Positions 51,806 through 60,239 of a stretch of DNA of 64,000 nucleotides are shown here, piece by piece. The notes below the pieces were generated by a model that was given only the letters and a program-made list of their open reading frames with translations, made no database searches and was not told the origin of the DNA. Within the stretch, counting starts at the first letter, position 1. Each line of letters opens with the position of its first letter. The DNA comes from Planctomycetota bacterium (GTDB lineage Bacteria; Planctomycetota; Planctomycetia; Pirellulales; UBA1268): contig VGZO01000001.1 of NCBI GenBank assembly GCA_016872555.1, positions 124,001 to 188,000 on the forward strand. The letters run 5' to 3'. Both the position numbers and the translations under genes were made by a program.

Positions 51806-53974
51806 ATGGGAAGCCAGCCGCTGGCGGGTACCGGATGGGGCCGCACGGTGCGGTTCGAAGAGCTGCCTGGCCAGATCGGCCTGGTCACGCTCGACGCCCC
51901 CGACAAGAAGGTCAACACGCTCGGCCGCGCCGTCCTCGGCGAGCTCGGAGCGCTCGTCGCCGCGCTCGCCACGCGCCCCGACTTCCACGGGCTGCTCGTC
52001 GCCAGCGGCAAGCCGGGGCAATTCATCGCCGGTGCCGATCTCACCGAGCTCGCCGGCCTCGCCCATGCCGACCGCGACGCCGTCGCCGCGACCGTCGACG
52101 CCGGCCATGCCCTGTTCACCGCCTGGTCGAAGCTTCCGTTCCCCACCGTCGCCCTCATCGACGGCGCCTGTATGGGGGGCGGCACGGAGCTGGTGCTGTC
52201 GCTCGACGAACGGCTGATGTCGCGCGCGCCCCACACGAGCGTGGCGCTGCCCGAGGTGAAGATCGGCCTCCTTCCCGCCTGGGGCGGCACGCAGCGCCTC
52301 CCGCGCCTCGTCGGCCTCAACTACGCCATCGAGATGATCACCTCCGGCGAGTCGGTCGATCCTGCCAAGGCGGTGGCGATCGGCCTGGCGTTCGACGCCG
52401 TTCCCGCCGACCGCCTCCTCGACGAGGGGCGGCGGCTGATCGGGATCCTCCGCGAGGGCGATCGGTGGAAGCACCGGCGGACCGAGCGCACCGGGCCGAT
52501 CGCCATCTCCACCGACGAGCTGCGCTTCACCGGCGCCGTCGCCGAAGGCGCCGTGATGGGAAAGACGAAGGGGCAATACCCGGCGCCGGTGGCGGCGCTG
52601 CGGGCCGTCCTCGGCGGCTGCACGCGGCCGCTCGCCGACGGGCTCGCCGTCGAGCGCAAGGCCGCCCTCGACATCATGGGGTCGCCGATCGCCGGCAACC
52701 TCATCGGCCTGTTCTTTGCCCGCCAGAAGCTCGCCCGCGACCCCGGCGTGGCCGACGCGGCGATCCAGCCCCGGCCAGTCGGTGCGGTGGGAGTGGTCGG
52801 CGCCGGCCAGATGGGGGCGGGGATCGCCGCCGCCCACGCGCGGAGCGGGATTCCAGCATCGCTGGTCGACGTCGATGCCGGCCGCGTCGCCGAGGGCATC
52901 GGGCGCGTGCGGCAGGTGGTCGAAAGCCGGATCGCGATCGGCCGCGCCACTCCGGCGCAGCTCGCCGACATGCTGTCGCTCGTGTCGGCGGGGACGAACT
53001 GGAACCTCCTCGCGGAGGCCGACGTCGTCGTCGAGGCGGTCACGGAGAACGAGAAGCTCAAGTCGGAGATCTTCCGCGGCCTCGCCGGCCGCCTCAAACC
53101 GGGGGCGATCCTCGCCTCCAACACCTCGACGATCTCGATCTCGCGGATGGCGGCCCACGCCGAGGCGCCGGAGCGCTTCGTGGGGATGCACTTCTTCCAT
53201 CCCGTCGACCGGATGGAACTGGTCGAGGTGATCCGCGGCGACCGCACCGACGACGAGACCGTGGCCACGGTCGTGGCGCTCGCCAAGCGGATCCGCAAGA
53301 CCCCGATCGTCGTCAAGGACTGCGCCGGGTTCCTCGTCAATCGCCTGCTGTTTCCCTACATGAACGAGGCCCTCGTCCTCCTCCTCGAAGGCGTCGAGCC
53401 CGACGCCCTCGACGCCGCCGCCGAGCGCTTCGGGATGCCGATGGGTCCGATCGCGTTGCAGGACCTCGTCGGCCTCGATACGAGCCTGTATGCCGGCAAG
53501 GTGATGGCGGCCGCCTATCCCGGCCGTGCCGAGGTGCCGGCAGTGCTCGACAGCCTGGTCGCGCGCGGCCGGCTCGGGAAGAAGAGCGGCGCCGGCTTCC
53601 GGCGCTTCACCGGCAAAAAGGGGCGCCCGGAAAACGACCCCGAACTGGCCGCGATCGTCGCCCCGCTGCGCGTCGCGCCGCGCGGGCCGCACACCCCCGA
53701 GGCGATCACCGACCGGCTGTTCCTCCCGATGCTCATGGAGGCCACGCGGGCCCTCGAGGAGGGGATCGTGCGCGACCCTGTCGACGTCGACATGGGGCTG
53801 ATCCTCGGGATCGGCTTTCCGCCGGCGCGCGGCGGGATCCTGCGCTGGTGCGACACCGAGGGGATCGACAAGGTCGCCGCGCGCGTCGCCGCCCTCCACG
53901 AGTGCGGCGGCCGGTTCGAGCCGTCGGCGCTGTTTTCCGACATGGCCCGTCGCGGCGCGCGGTTCCGTGGCTGA
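51806..53974 (+). CDS. fadJ: Multifunctional fatty-acid oxidation protein: enoyl-CoA hydratase / 3-hydroxyacyl-CoA dehydrogenase
   Basis: A 722-aa alpha subunit-type enzyme of beta-oxidation. The N-terminal crotonase domain (GLVTLDAPDKKVNTL, FIAGADLTELAGL, GACMGGGTELVLSLDERLMS, EVKIGLLPAWGGTQRLPRL) hydrates enoyl-CoA. The dehydrogenase domain begins with GVVGAGQMGAGIAAAHARSG near residue 330 and includes ASNTSTISIS, HFFHPVDRMELVEVI and KDCAGFLVNRLLFPYMNEA. ATG 51806 follows GGGGAGA. The thiolase gene follows 66 bases later and an acyl-CoA ligase after that, giving a complete activation/oxidation set. FadB and FadJ types cannot be separated here. Confidence 0.92.
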   Translation: MGSQPLAGTGWGRTVRFEELPGQIGLVTLDAPDKKVNTLGRAVLGELGALVAALATRPDFHGLLVASGKPGQFIAGADLTELAGLAHADRDAVAATVDAGHALFTAWSKLPFPTVALIDGACMGGGTELVLSLDERLMSRAPHTSVALPEVKIGLLPAWGGTQRLPRLVGLNYAIEMITSGESVDPAKAVAIGLAFDAVPADRLLDEGRRLIGILREGDRWKHRRTERTGPIAISTDELRFTGAVAEGAVMGKTKGQYPAPVAALRAVLGGCTRPLADGLAVERKAALDIMGSPIAGNLIGLFFARQKLARDPGVADAAIQPRPVGAVGVVGAGQMGAGIAAAHARSGIPASLVDVDAGRVAEGIGRVRQVVESRIAIGRATPAQLADMLSLVSAGTNWNLLAEADVVVEAVTENEKLKSEIFRGLAGRLKPGAILASNTSTISISRMAAHAEAPERFVGMHFFHPVDRMELVEVIRGDRTDDETVATVVALAKRIRKTPIVVKDCAGFLVNRLLFPYMNEALVLLLEGVEPDALDAAAERFGMPMGPIALQDLVGLDTSLYAGKVMAAAYPGRAEVPAVLDSLVARGRLGKKSGAGFRRFTGKKGRPENDPELAAIVAPLRVAPRGPHTPEAITDRLFLPMLMEATRALEEGIVRDPVDVDMGLILGIGFPPARGGILRWCDTEGIDKVAARVAALHECGGRFEPSALFSDMARRGARFRG

Positions 53975-54040
53975 CCATCGCGGTCCTGTCGTGCCTGATT
54001 CTCACCCGTTCACCCGACCATTTTCCCGAGGAGTCGCCCC

Positions 54041-55198
54041 GTGCCCCACGCCGTCGTCATCGATGCCGTCCGCACGCCCGTCGGCCGCGCCGCCGCCGAC
54101 ACCGGCTGCTACCGCGACGTCCGCGCCGAGGATCTCGCCGCCGGCGTGATCGCCGGCCTCGTCGAGCGGACCCGGATCGACCCGGCCCTCGTCGAAGACG
54201 TGCGCCTCGGCTGCGTGCAGCAGCAGGGGGAGCAGGGCTTCGACATCGCCCGGATCGCGGCCCTCGTCGCCGGCCTGCCGGTCGAGACCGGTGGCGTGAC
54301 GATCAATCGCAACTGCGGCTCGTCACTCCAGGCGATCAACGATGCCGCCGCGTCGGTCGGCGCCGGCCACGAATCGCTGGTCATCGCCGGCGGGGTCGAG
54401 CACATGGACCACGTGCCGATGAACAAGGGCTACGACCCCTGCCCTGCCCTCCTTCGCCGCCACGGCGAAGGGGTGATGCACATGGGGCTGACGGCCGAAT
54501 ACCTCGCCGCCAAGTACCGGATCGGCCGCCAGCGCCAGGATGCCTTCGCCCTCCGCAGCCACCTCGCCGCCGCCGCCGCCACCGACTCCGGCCAGTTTGC
54601 CGCCGAGATCCTTCCCACCTGGGGGCGCGATGCCGCCGGCCGCAAGGTGCTCGTCGGCGAAGACCAGTGCATCCGTCGTGACACGTCGCCCGAGGCCCTC
54701 GCCGCGCTCCCCCCGGCATTCAACCCCGCCGGCGGTAGCGTGACGGCCGGCAACAGCTCGCCGGTCAACGTCGGCGCCGCGGCGCTGCTGGTGACCAGCG
54801 ACACCCGCGCCGCCGAGCTGGGCCTCGCGCCGATCGCCCGGATCCGCGCCGTCGCCGTCGCTGGCGTCGAGCCGTGCGAGATGGGGATCGGCCCGGTGCC
54901 GGCGATCCACAAGCTCCTCGCCCGCGCCGGTGTGAAGCTCGACGAGGTCGGAGCGATCGAGATCAACGAAGCGTTCGCGGTCCAGGTACTCTCCTGCCTG
55001 CAGTTGCTCGGCATCGACGAGTCGCGCGTCAACACGCGCGGCGGTGCGATCGCCATCGGCCATCCTCTCGGCGCCAGCGGCGCCCGGATCGCGACCACGC
55101 TCCTCCACCGGATGCGCGCGGAGAAAGCCGGCCTCGGGATCGCGGCGATGTGCATCGGTCAGGGACAGGGGGTGGCGACGCTGTTCGAGGCGCTCTGA
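54041..55198 (+). CDS. fadI: Acetyl-CoA acyltransferase (thiolase) of beta-oxidation
   Basis: A 385-aa thiolase that cleaves 3-ketoacyl-CoA with CoA. The nucleophile C92 lies in INRNCGSSLQAI, the base H341 in GHPLGASGA and the second cysteine C371 in MCIGQGQG. The GTG start at 54041 follows GAGGAG and gives the normal N-terminus PHAVVIDAVRTPVGRAA. It is the middle gene of the beta-oxidation cluster. The name fadI is given by analogy with the adjacent fadJ-type partner. Confidence 0.92.
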   Translation: MPHAVVIDAVRTPVGRAAADTGCYRDVRAEDLAAGVIAGLVERTRIDPALVEDVRLGCVQQQGEQGFDIARIAALVAGLPVETGGVTINRNCGSSLQAINDAAASVGAGHESLVIAGGVEHMDHVPMNKGYDPCPALLRRHGEGVMHMGLTAEYLAAKYRIGRQRQDAFALRSHLAAAAATDSGQFAAEILPTWGRDAAGRKVLVGEDQCIRRDTSPEALAALPPAFNPAGGSVTAGNSSPVNVGAAALLVTSDTRAAELGLAPIARIRAVAVAGVEPCEMGIGPVPAIHKLLARAGVKLDEVGAIEINEAFAVQVLSCLQLLGIDESRVNTRGGAIAIGHPLGASGARIATTLLHRMRAEKAGLGIAAMCIGQGQGVATLFEAL

Positions 55199-55215
55199 GC
55201 GGGGAGGAGAAGACG

Positions 55216-56913
55216 ATGGAACATCCCTCGATTCCCGTCGCCCACCGGGCGGTGGCCGATCGCCACGCGGGGAAGCCCGCGCTCCGCTGGAAGGAACACG
55301 GCCGCTGGCGCGAGATCTCGTGGCGCGAGTACCGCGCCGCCGCCGACGCGGCCGCCGCCGGTCTGGTCGCCCTTGGAATTGCCCCCGGCGATCGGGTCGC
55401 GATCCTCGCCGAGAACCGCCCCGAGTGGCTCGTGGCCGACATCGCGATCCTCTCGGCCGGGGCGATCGACGTGCCGCTCCATGCCACGCTCGCCGCCGAG
55501 CAGGTCGGCTTCCAACTCGCCCACTCCGGCGCCCGCGCCGCGATCGTCAGCACCCCGGCTCAGGCGGCGAAGATCGCCGCGGTCGTCGACACGCTGCCCG
55601 ACCTCGAATGGGTCGTCGTCATCGATCCCGGCGCCGGTCCGCTCGCCGGCAAGCAGGTCATGTCGTGGGCCGGCCTCTGCCAGCGCGGCCGGCTCTCCGC
55701 GGCCGACTGGCGCGCGGCCGTGATCGCGCGCGAGCGGGCGATCACGCGCTCCGACCTGGCGACGATCATCTACACCAGCGGTACGACCGGCATCTCGAAG
55801 GGGGTGATGCTGACCCACGGGAATCTTCTCTCCAACGCCGAGGCCGCCCTCTCGATCGCCGGCCGCAAGCCCGACGACACGACCCTCGCCTGGCTGCCCT
55901 TGAGCCACATCTACGCCCGCACCTGCGACCACACGATGACGATGCTCCACGCCGAGACCGTGGCGTTTGCCGAGTCGCAGGAACGGCTGGTGGCCAACAT
56001 CGGCGAGACCTGGCCCCACTGGATGAACGGCGTTCCGCGGTTTTACGAGAAGCTCTGGTCGGCGCTCGCGGCACTCGAGCCGGCGGCCCGGGCGCAGCGC
56101 CTCCGTCTTGTCGCCGGTCCGCGGCTCCGCGAATTCGGCGCCGGCGGCGCCGCCCTGCCGGTGGCGATCGCCGAGGGGTTCGCGGCGGCGGGGATCCCGA
56201 TCCTCCAGGGCTACGGTCTCACGGAAACCTCCCCGATCATTTCGTTCAACACCCCCGACTCCAATCGCAACGGCACCGTCGGCCGCCCGCTGCCCGGCGT
56301 GGAGGTTCGGATCGCCGCCGACGGCGAGATCCTCACCCGCGGCCCGCACGTGATGCGGGGCTACTGGAAAGACGATGCCTCGACGCATCTTGTCCTCGAC
56401 GCCGACGGCTGGTTTGCCACCGGCGACGTCGGCGCGCTCGATGCCGACGGTTACCTGCGGATCACCGACCGCAAGAAAGACCTGATCGTGACCGCCGGCG
56501 GCAAGAACGTCGCCCCGACGGCGCTCGAGGCCCTGCTCGTGGCCGATCCCTGGATCGACCAGGCGGTGGTGTTCGGCGAGGGGCGGCCGTTCGTGGGGGC
56601 GCTGCTCGTGCCGGCCCTCGACCAGCTTCGAGCGAAGGCCGAGCAGCTCGGCTGCGGGTTCGACGTCGAGGGGGAACGGATCGTGACGCCGGCGCTGGTC
56701 GAGTTCATCGCCGAGCGGGTCAATCTGGCGATGCGGGTGGTCGGGCAGCCGGAGCGCGTGCGCGCGTTCGTAGTGCTGTCGCGGCCCCTCGACTTCGCCC
56801 GCCAAGAGATGACGACCACGCTCAAGATCCGCCGCGCGTTCGTCCTCGAGCGCTTCCGCGACCTGGTCGACGGCGTGTATGCTTCGACACCGGCCGACCC
56901 GACGGGGGTCTGA
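55216..56913 (+). CDS. fadD: Long-chain acyl-CoA synthetase
   Basis: A 565-aa AMP-forming ligase that activates fatty acids for beta-oxidation. The P-loop-like AMP motif YTSGTTGISKGVMLTHGN begins at residue 186. GYGLTETSPIISFN, GRPLPGVEVRIA, WFATGDVGALDADGYLRITDRKKD and the C-terminal lysine region QEMTTTLKIRR follow. The Trp/Asp-rich WLPLSHIYARTCDH segment is typical of long-chain (FACS) types. ATG 55216 follows GGGGAGGAGA, 17 bases after the thiolase stop. The IS630-disrupted gene begins 90 bases downstream. Confidence 0.92.
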   Translation: MEHPSIPVAHRAVADRHAGKPALRWKEHGRWREISWREYRAAADAAAAGLVALGIAPGDRVAILAENRPEWLVADIAILSAGAIDVPLHATLAAEQVGFQLAHSGARAAIVSTPAQAAKIAAVVDTLPDLEWVVVIDPGAGPLAGKQVMSWAGLCQRGRLSAADWRAAVIARERAITRSDLATIIYTSGTTGISKGVMLTHGNLLSNAEAALSIAGRKPDDTTLAWLPLSHIYARTCDHTMTMLHAETVAFAESQERLVANIGETWPHWMNGVPRFYEKLWSALAALEPAARAQRLRLVAGPRLREFGAGGAALPVAIAEGFAAAGIPILQGYGLTETSPIISFNTPDSNRNGTVGRPLPGVEVRIAADGEILTRGPHVMRGYWKDDASTHLVLDADGWFATGDVGALDADGYLRITDRKKDLIVTAGGKNVAPTALEALLVADPWIDQAVVFGEGRPFVGALLVPALDQLRAKAEQLGCGFDVEGERIVTPALVEFIAERVNLAMRVVGQPERVRAFVVLSRPLDFARQEMTTTLKIRRAFVLERFRDLVDGVYASTPADPTGV

Positions 56914-57003
56914 TTCGGCAAGGGTCACTGGCTAGCGTGGGTAACGCCGCGGCGGGGCATCGTGGCGTCATCGATCGCGTGAACACCGCGGAGGCGATGG
57001 GCG

Positions 57004-57097
57004 ATGGATGTCCTACCGGATCCAGGTTTATTGCCGGATACCTGGCGAATCGACGAAACGCCCGATGGATGGACGCTGTGTTGGCGGCCTCCGGTTA
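57004..57097 (+). pseudogene. 5' fragment of a small membrane-protein gene split by an IS630 element
   Basis: The frame starts at ATG 57004, preceded by GGAGG at nine bases, and encodes MDVLPDPGLLPDTWRIDETP, followed by DGWTLCWRPPV. After 31 codons it runs into the left end of the IS element and stops six codons later at TAG 57115-57117. Joining it to base 58235 (removal of the IS and one TA) restores a continuous 189-codon frame, so this is the beginning of the ancestral gene. Confidence 0.75.
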
Positions 57098-58232
57098 CTA
57101 CGGGGAGCATCCAATAGTTGACGTTTTCTATCCGGCGGCGGCCGCGTAGCGGACGTGTTCTTCTTCGAAGAAGTTGCGGACTACGCCAGGCTGATTCTGG
57201 CGGCGGCGGAGGTGTGCTCTGGCGTTTGCCATCATCTGCGACTGATCTCGGGGCCGTTGTCGCCGCATGGCCTGCTTGGTGTCTTGGTTGAGCAACTCGT
57301 CTGGGTTGAGCTCGGGGCTGTAGCCGGGCATGAAGCAGAGCTCGAGGCCCGCCCGCCGCTCCCTCTTGGCTGCGATCCAGCGGGCTACCTTCGCGGCCTT
57401 GTGGGCGGGATGCGAGTCCACGATGAGGATGATCTTCCTGCCGTCGGTGGATCGCAGGAGCCGGGCGAGGAAGCGAATGAAGACATCGGCGTTGAAGCGG
57501 CATGAGAACACCATGAACCAGAGGCGTCCCAGATTGCTGATGGCCGAGATCATGCTGCATCCGAACCGGCGGCCGGTCGCGGGAACGATGGGCGTCTGCC
57601 CTCGTGGCGAATAGGTGCGTCCGACGGTGTCGTCAGACCGGAGCCCCATCTCGTCTCCCCAGAGAATCAGGGCATTCTGGGCCTTTGCCCACCGTTGGAT
57701 CGCCGGGTACTCCTTGTCGAGCCAGGCTTGCACAGCAACCGGATCTCGCTCATAGGCTCGCCGCACCGGCTTCTGCGGCGTGAAGCCCCAATCCTTCAGG
57801 TATCGGCCCGCCGTCCAGACCGAGACCTGCCGACCGGTGTGCGTCTTGATGAGTTCGACAACCGCCTCACGCGTCCAAAGAGCGAACGGAAGTTTGAGTT
57901 GGTCGGGGCACTTGCCTTGGATGATCCGAACGATCTTCGCTTGCTGCTTCGGGGCGATCATTCGCTCCTTCGGCCGCCCTCGCGTCTTTGCAGCCAGAGC
58001 GGCGTCACCACCGCGTTCGTGAGCGTCGAGCCAATTGTTGATTGCCTGGCGTGAGACGCCGAACGTTCTTGATGCGTGGGCCTTCTTCATCCCTTGCGTC
58101 AGCACCGCGTCGATCACGCGGCGGCGAAGGTCTTCTTGGGCTTCAGGCGACAGCGAGCGAGCGTCTTTGTGTGCCATGCACTGATCATAGCGAGGCAAAT
58201 CCCGCAAGTCAACTATTTAATGCCCGGAGTAG
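57098..58232 (-). mobile_element. IS630-family insertion sequence, 1135 bp, with 25-bp imperfect inverted repeats and TA duplication
   Basis: The ends at 57098-57122 and 58208-58232 are inverted repeats matching at 19 of 25 positions. Both begin CTAC at the outside and end AATAGTTGAC inside. TA flanks the element on each side (57096-57097 and 58233-58234), which is the target duplication expected of IS630/Tc1-type transposition. The single transposase gene fills the interior on the minus strand. The element looks intact and is visibly less GC-rich than the surrounding chromosome, suggesting recent arrival. Confidence 0.85.
57128..58177 (-). CDS. IS630-family transposase
   Basis: A 349-aa DDE transposase. 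Its N-terminal helix-turn-helix region (KKAHASRTFGVSRQAINNWLDAH) is followed by a second one with the RGRPKERM linker. The catalytic triad can be placed at D175 (LWGDEMG), D254 (LIVDSHPAH) and E294 (PELNPDELLN), the DDE spacing of IS630 elements. The conserved SPRGQTPIVPATGRR motif is present. ATG 58177 is the likely start; a GTG further upstream adds ten residues. The reading frame is intact, so the element may be active. Confidence 0.9.
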   Translation of the reverse strand: MAHKDARSLSPEAQEDLRRRVIDAVLTQGMKKAHASRTFGVSRQAINNWLDAHERGGDAALAAKTRGRPKERMIAPKQQAKIVRIIQGKCPDQLKLPFALWTREAVVELIKTHTGRQVSVWTAGRYLKDWGFTPQKPVRRAYERDPVAVQAWLDKEYPAIQRWAKAQNALILWGDEMGLRSDDTVGRTYSPRGQTPIVPATGRRFGCSMISAISNLGRLWFMVFSCRFNADVFIRFLARLLRSTDGRKIILIVDSHPAHKAAKVARWIAAKRERRAGLELCFMPGYSPELNPDELLNQDTKQAMRRQRPRDQSQMMANARAHLRRRQNQPGVVRNFFEEEHVRYAAAAG

Positions 58233-58234
58233 TA

Positions 58235-58710
58235 CCAGTGGCATCTACGGGTTGCCGTGCATCCGGCATTTTTTCCCCACATGGCTGTATAGCTGGCGGG
58301 GCCTCGCGGCTGCGTATCTTGGCGTCATGATCGTGTCCGTCGTTGCGGGGCGCACCCTTGGCCGGGAGGGCAATCTCAGCGCCCTGAGTCTCGGTGGCGG
58401 TGCGGCGATGCAGATCGTGTTGACTGCATTGCACTTCTATACATTGCATGAGAAGTATTTGAATGCCCAGCGCTCTGTGATTGTTCACGGGGGTAGCGTT
58501 CGCGTCCCGACCGGGTCGTTTTCCGTCACGTGCTTGGAGACGCTGCGGCTCTGTAGCAAGGGTGCTCGACCCGGACGGGCGTTGCTGAAGTTTCGGGGCA
58601 ACGTCGTCGCCGAGGCTGATTTCGTGGATTTTCCGGGCCTCTCGCAACCGGTAGCCGAGCAACTCCTCGAGGCGGTCAAGGCGCGGCTGGCTTCTGGCCG
58701 GCTCACTTGA
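58235..58710 (+). pseudogene. 3' fragment of the small membrane-protein gene split by the IS630 element
   Basis: This part encodes SGIYGLPCIRHFFPTWLYSW, two membrane helices (LAAAYLGVMIVSVVAG and AAMQIVLTALHFYTLH), and a soluble C-terminal region. The soluble region includes RSVIVHGGSVRVPTGSFSVT and VDFPGLSQPVAEQLLEAV. The soluble part resembles a small PH-like beta domain, but this is only an impression. It lacks its own start and is in frame with the 57004-57097 fragment once the IS is removed. The complete protein would have 189 residues. No function is known. Confidence 0.75.
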
Positions 58711-58802
58711 CGGGCAGAGTGCGGCTCGGTCGTGGCGGCCGTGATCGCCGCGTCGCGATAGCAGACCGTGGTCACAGTGATCCGCCGCTGGATGCGGCGG
58801 CA

Positions 58803-58839
58803 GACACCCCGAAAAAGCCCCGGCTTTTCTCGGGGTGTC
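58803..58839. terminator. Long near-perfect hairpin, probable bidirectional terminator
   Basis: GACACCCCGAAAAAGCC (58803-58819) pairs with 58822-58839 with one bulged base. The A-rich and T-rich central parts and the flanking sequence fit an intrinsic terminator serving the disrupted gene on the plus strand and the 58903 gene on the minus strand. Confidence 0.55.
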
Positions 58840-58846
58840 CGAAGTG

Positions 58847-58872
58847 GGAAAAGGTCATGGATGACTTTTTTC
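58847..58872. repeat. Second hairpin in tandem with the previous one
   Basis: GGAAAAGGTCAT and ATGACTTTTTTCC form a 12-bp stem with one bulge and a two-base tip, a few bases after the first hairpin. The tandem arrangement and the TCATGGATGA core look like a dispersed intergenic repeat unit. Copy number elsewhere cannot be judged from this window. Confidence 0.45.
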
Positions 58873-58902
58873 CACGGACAGATAGACCGCGATGTCGTGG
58901 CC

Positions 58903-59124
58903 TCAGGGCCGGTCGCAGCCGCCATCGAGCTCCGCCGGCCAGACCGACAGGTCGTCGGGCGTGTCGAACGCCCGGTGGAGAGCGGTCAACTCGGCCTCGC
59001 GCTCGTGGGGCGGCAGCCTGGCCCACGCCGCTTTCTCCTCTCCCATCGTGCGGGCGAGAAGGTCGTAGTACCACTCCGGGTATTCGGCATCACCCGCCTG
59101 CTCGGGCGAAGCGGGATCATTCAT
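58903..59124 (-). CDS. Small acidic protein coupled to the nucleotidyltransferase-like gene
   Basis: A 73-aa protein beginning MNDPASPEQAGDAEYPEWYY and containing ARTMGEEKAAWARLPPHERE and AELTALHRAFDTPDDLSVWP. It starts within the stop codon of the upstream gene (ATGA, 59121-59124), so the two are translated together. The composition is acidic and Trp-rich with a helical middle. I recognise no family. A partner-protein or antitoxin-like role is conceivable from the arrangement alone. Hairpins follow its stop. Confidence 0.6.
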   Translation of the reverse strand: MNDPASPEQAGDAEYPEWYYDLLARTMGEEKAAWARLPPHEREAELTALHRAFDTPDDLSVWPAELDGGCDRP

Positions 59125-60065
59125 GGAAGGACCTCGTCGATCGGCGGAGCCACGGCCGCGAGCCGAGCCGGTTCGAGGTTCGCGAGTACGGCAGCCCGTG
59201 ACAACCCGGCTTCATAAATCGTAACGCGGGCCGACGGCGTGAGCGGAGCGGAGGGAAGGCCGTGGCGCCGGGCGGCGGAGACGATGGCATGGTGCTGGTC
59301 GGCGAAGGGACCGGATCGAGGCCAGGGACAGTCTTCGGCTCCCTGCCACCGCCGGTAAAATGCTTTCCAAGTCGATTGGTAGAGGCCGTAGCGACCGCGA
59401 TTGACAGCCTCCCAGACCAGCCGCTCGGCCCTGACCAGGAACTCCAAATGGAGATCGTCGGCCGTGCGATCGACAGCCGCCAGCAGTGGCCGCATGGCGA
59501 TCGCCGCACCGCGTTCGGCGTCTGGTGTGGCCGACCAAGCCCGCCGCAGCGGTTCCACCGCCTGGAGGTGGAGCAGCGCCTTTCCGTCGCCGCGTGCGAA
59601 TGACTGGGCGGCCAACCCGCCGACGATCGGCCAGTCTTTGTCACGATCGGTTTTCTTCATCCGGGTGACGGTGTCCCGATCGGCGAAGTCGGCTTCGGCC
59701 GGGTCGGTCTGCCAAGCCTTCACCCGTGGAGGCTTCCCGAAGAAGTCGAGGTGGTGGTCCGATCCGGTTGCCTCGGTTCGGATGGCCAGATGCGACGTCC
59801 AACCCCCGGCCAGCCACTCTGCTTCCAACGGCGCGCCGAAGATGGAGCGGTAGCGGATGGCCCACGGAGCCAGCCCGCCCTCGCGGCGGGCAAGCAATTC
59901 GCGGAGCATCTCGGCCTGCTCAGGGGGAACGATCCAATCGGAGTCTTTGGTCGTTTGCTGCAGCCCGTACCGCACGCAGGCCATGCCGCTGGTGATGGCA
60001 AAGCGCAGCCCTCCGGACCGAAGATCACGGCGAAAAGTATCGAGGAATTCCAGAGGCGCTTGCAT
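59121..60065 (-). CDS. Putative nucleotidyltransferase-fold protein
   Basis: A 314-aa soluble protein. Residues 22-46 (FAITSGMACVRYG then QQTTKDSDWIV) fit the minimal nucleotidyltransferase motif hG-x(n)-DxD, with G27, D41 and D43. HHLDFFG (D107) would be the third metal ligand in the hDhh form. The rest is mostly helical with many Trp and Arg residues. Such folds occur in AbiEii-type toxins, tRNA-modifying enzymes and uncharacterised proteins. ATG 60065 has no Shine-Dalgarno, but TACACT (minus strand, 60072-60077) lies seven bases upstream, so the message may be leaderless. Fold assignment is an inference. Confidence 0.6.
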   Translation of the reverse strand: MQAPLEFLDTFRRDLRSGGLRFAITSGMACVRYGLQQTTKDSDWIVPPEQAEMLRELLARREGGLAPWAIRYRSIFGAPLEAEWLAGGWTSHLAIRTEATGSDHHLDFFGKPPRVKAWQTDPAEADFADRDTVTRMKKTDRDKDWPIVGGLAAQSFARGDGKALLHLQAVEPLRRAWSATPDAERGAAIAMRPLLAAVDRTADDLHLEFLVRAERLVWEAVNRGRYGLYQSTWKAFYRRWQGAEDCPWPRSGPFADQHHAIVSAARRHGLPSAPLTPSARVTIYEAGLSRAAVLANLEPARLAAVAPPIDEVLP

Positions 60066-60239
60066 GCGGCGAGTGTAGCAGCCACGGGATCACGACTCGT
60101 CTTCCAGCCCCCGCCACGGTCGCGGGACAACGGAGCGACTCTCCAGTCGCGCCAGTACAATCGGTCCGGCAGGCTTACGAAAGCAGCGGCCGGTGTGGTT
60201 TGCTCGGCAGCAGTCCGCTCCCGGAAAAGCGGTGACGAA

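Noticed and set aside
51586-54681. Open frame of about 1030 codons overlapping fadJ and the thiolase in another frame
   Set aside because: Arg/Pro/Gly-rich translation, contradicted by the intact enzymes in the true frames.
57117-58213. Shorter IS boundaries at the inner GTTGAC repeats with TA next to them
   Set aside because: The inverted-repeat match continues outward to CTAC on both sides. Only the outer TA pair (57096, 58233) restores the interrupted reading frame.
58042-58234. Upstream extension of the 58235-58710 membrane-protein frame into the IS element
   Set aside because: This part lies antisense to the transposase start and the IS end. The true upstream part is the 57004-57097 fragment on the other side of the element.
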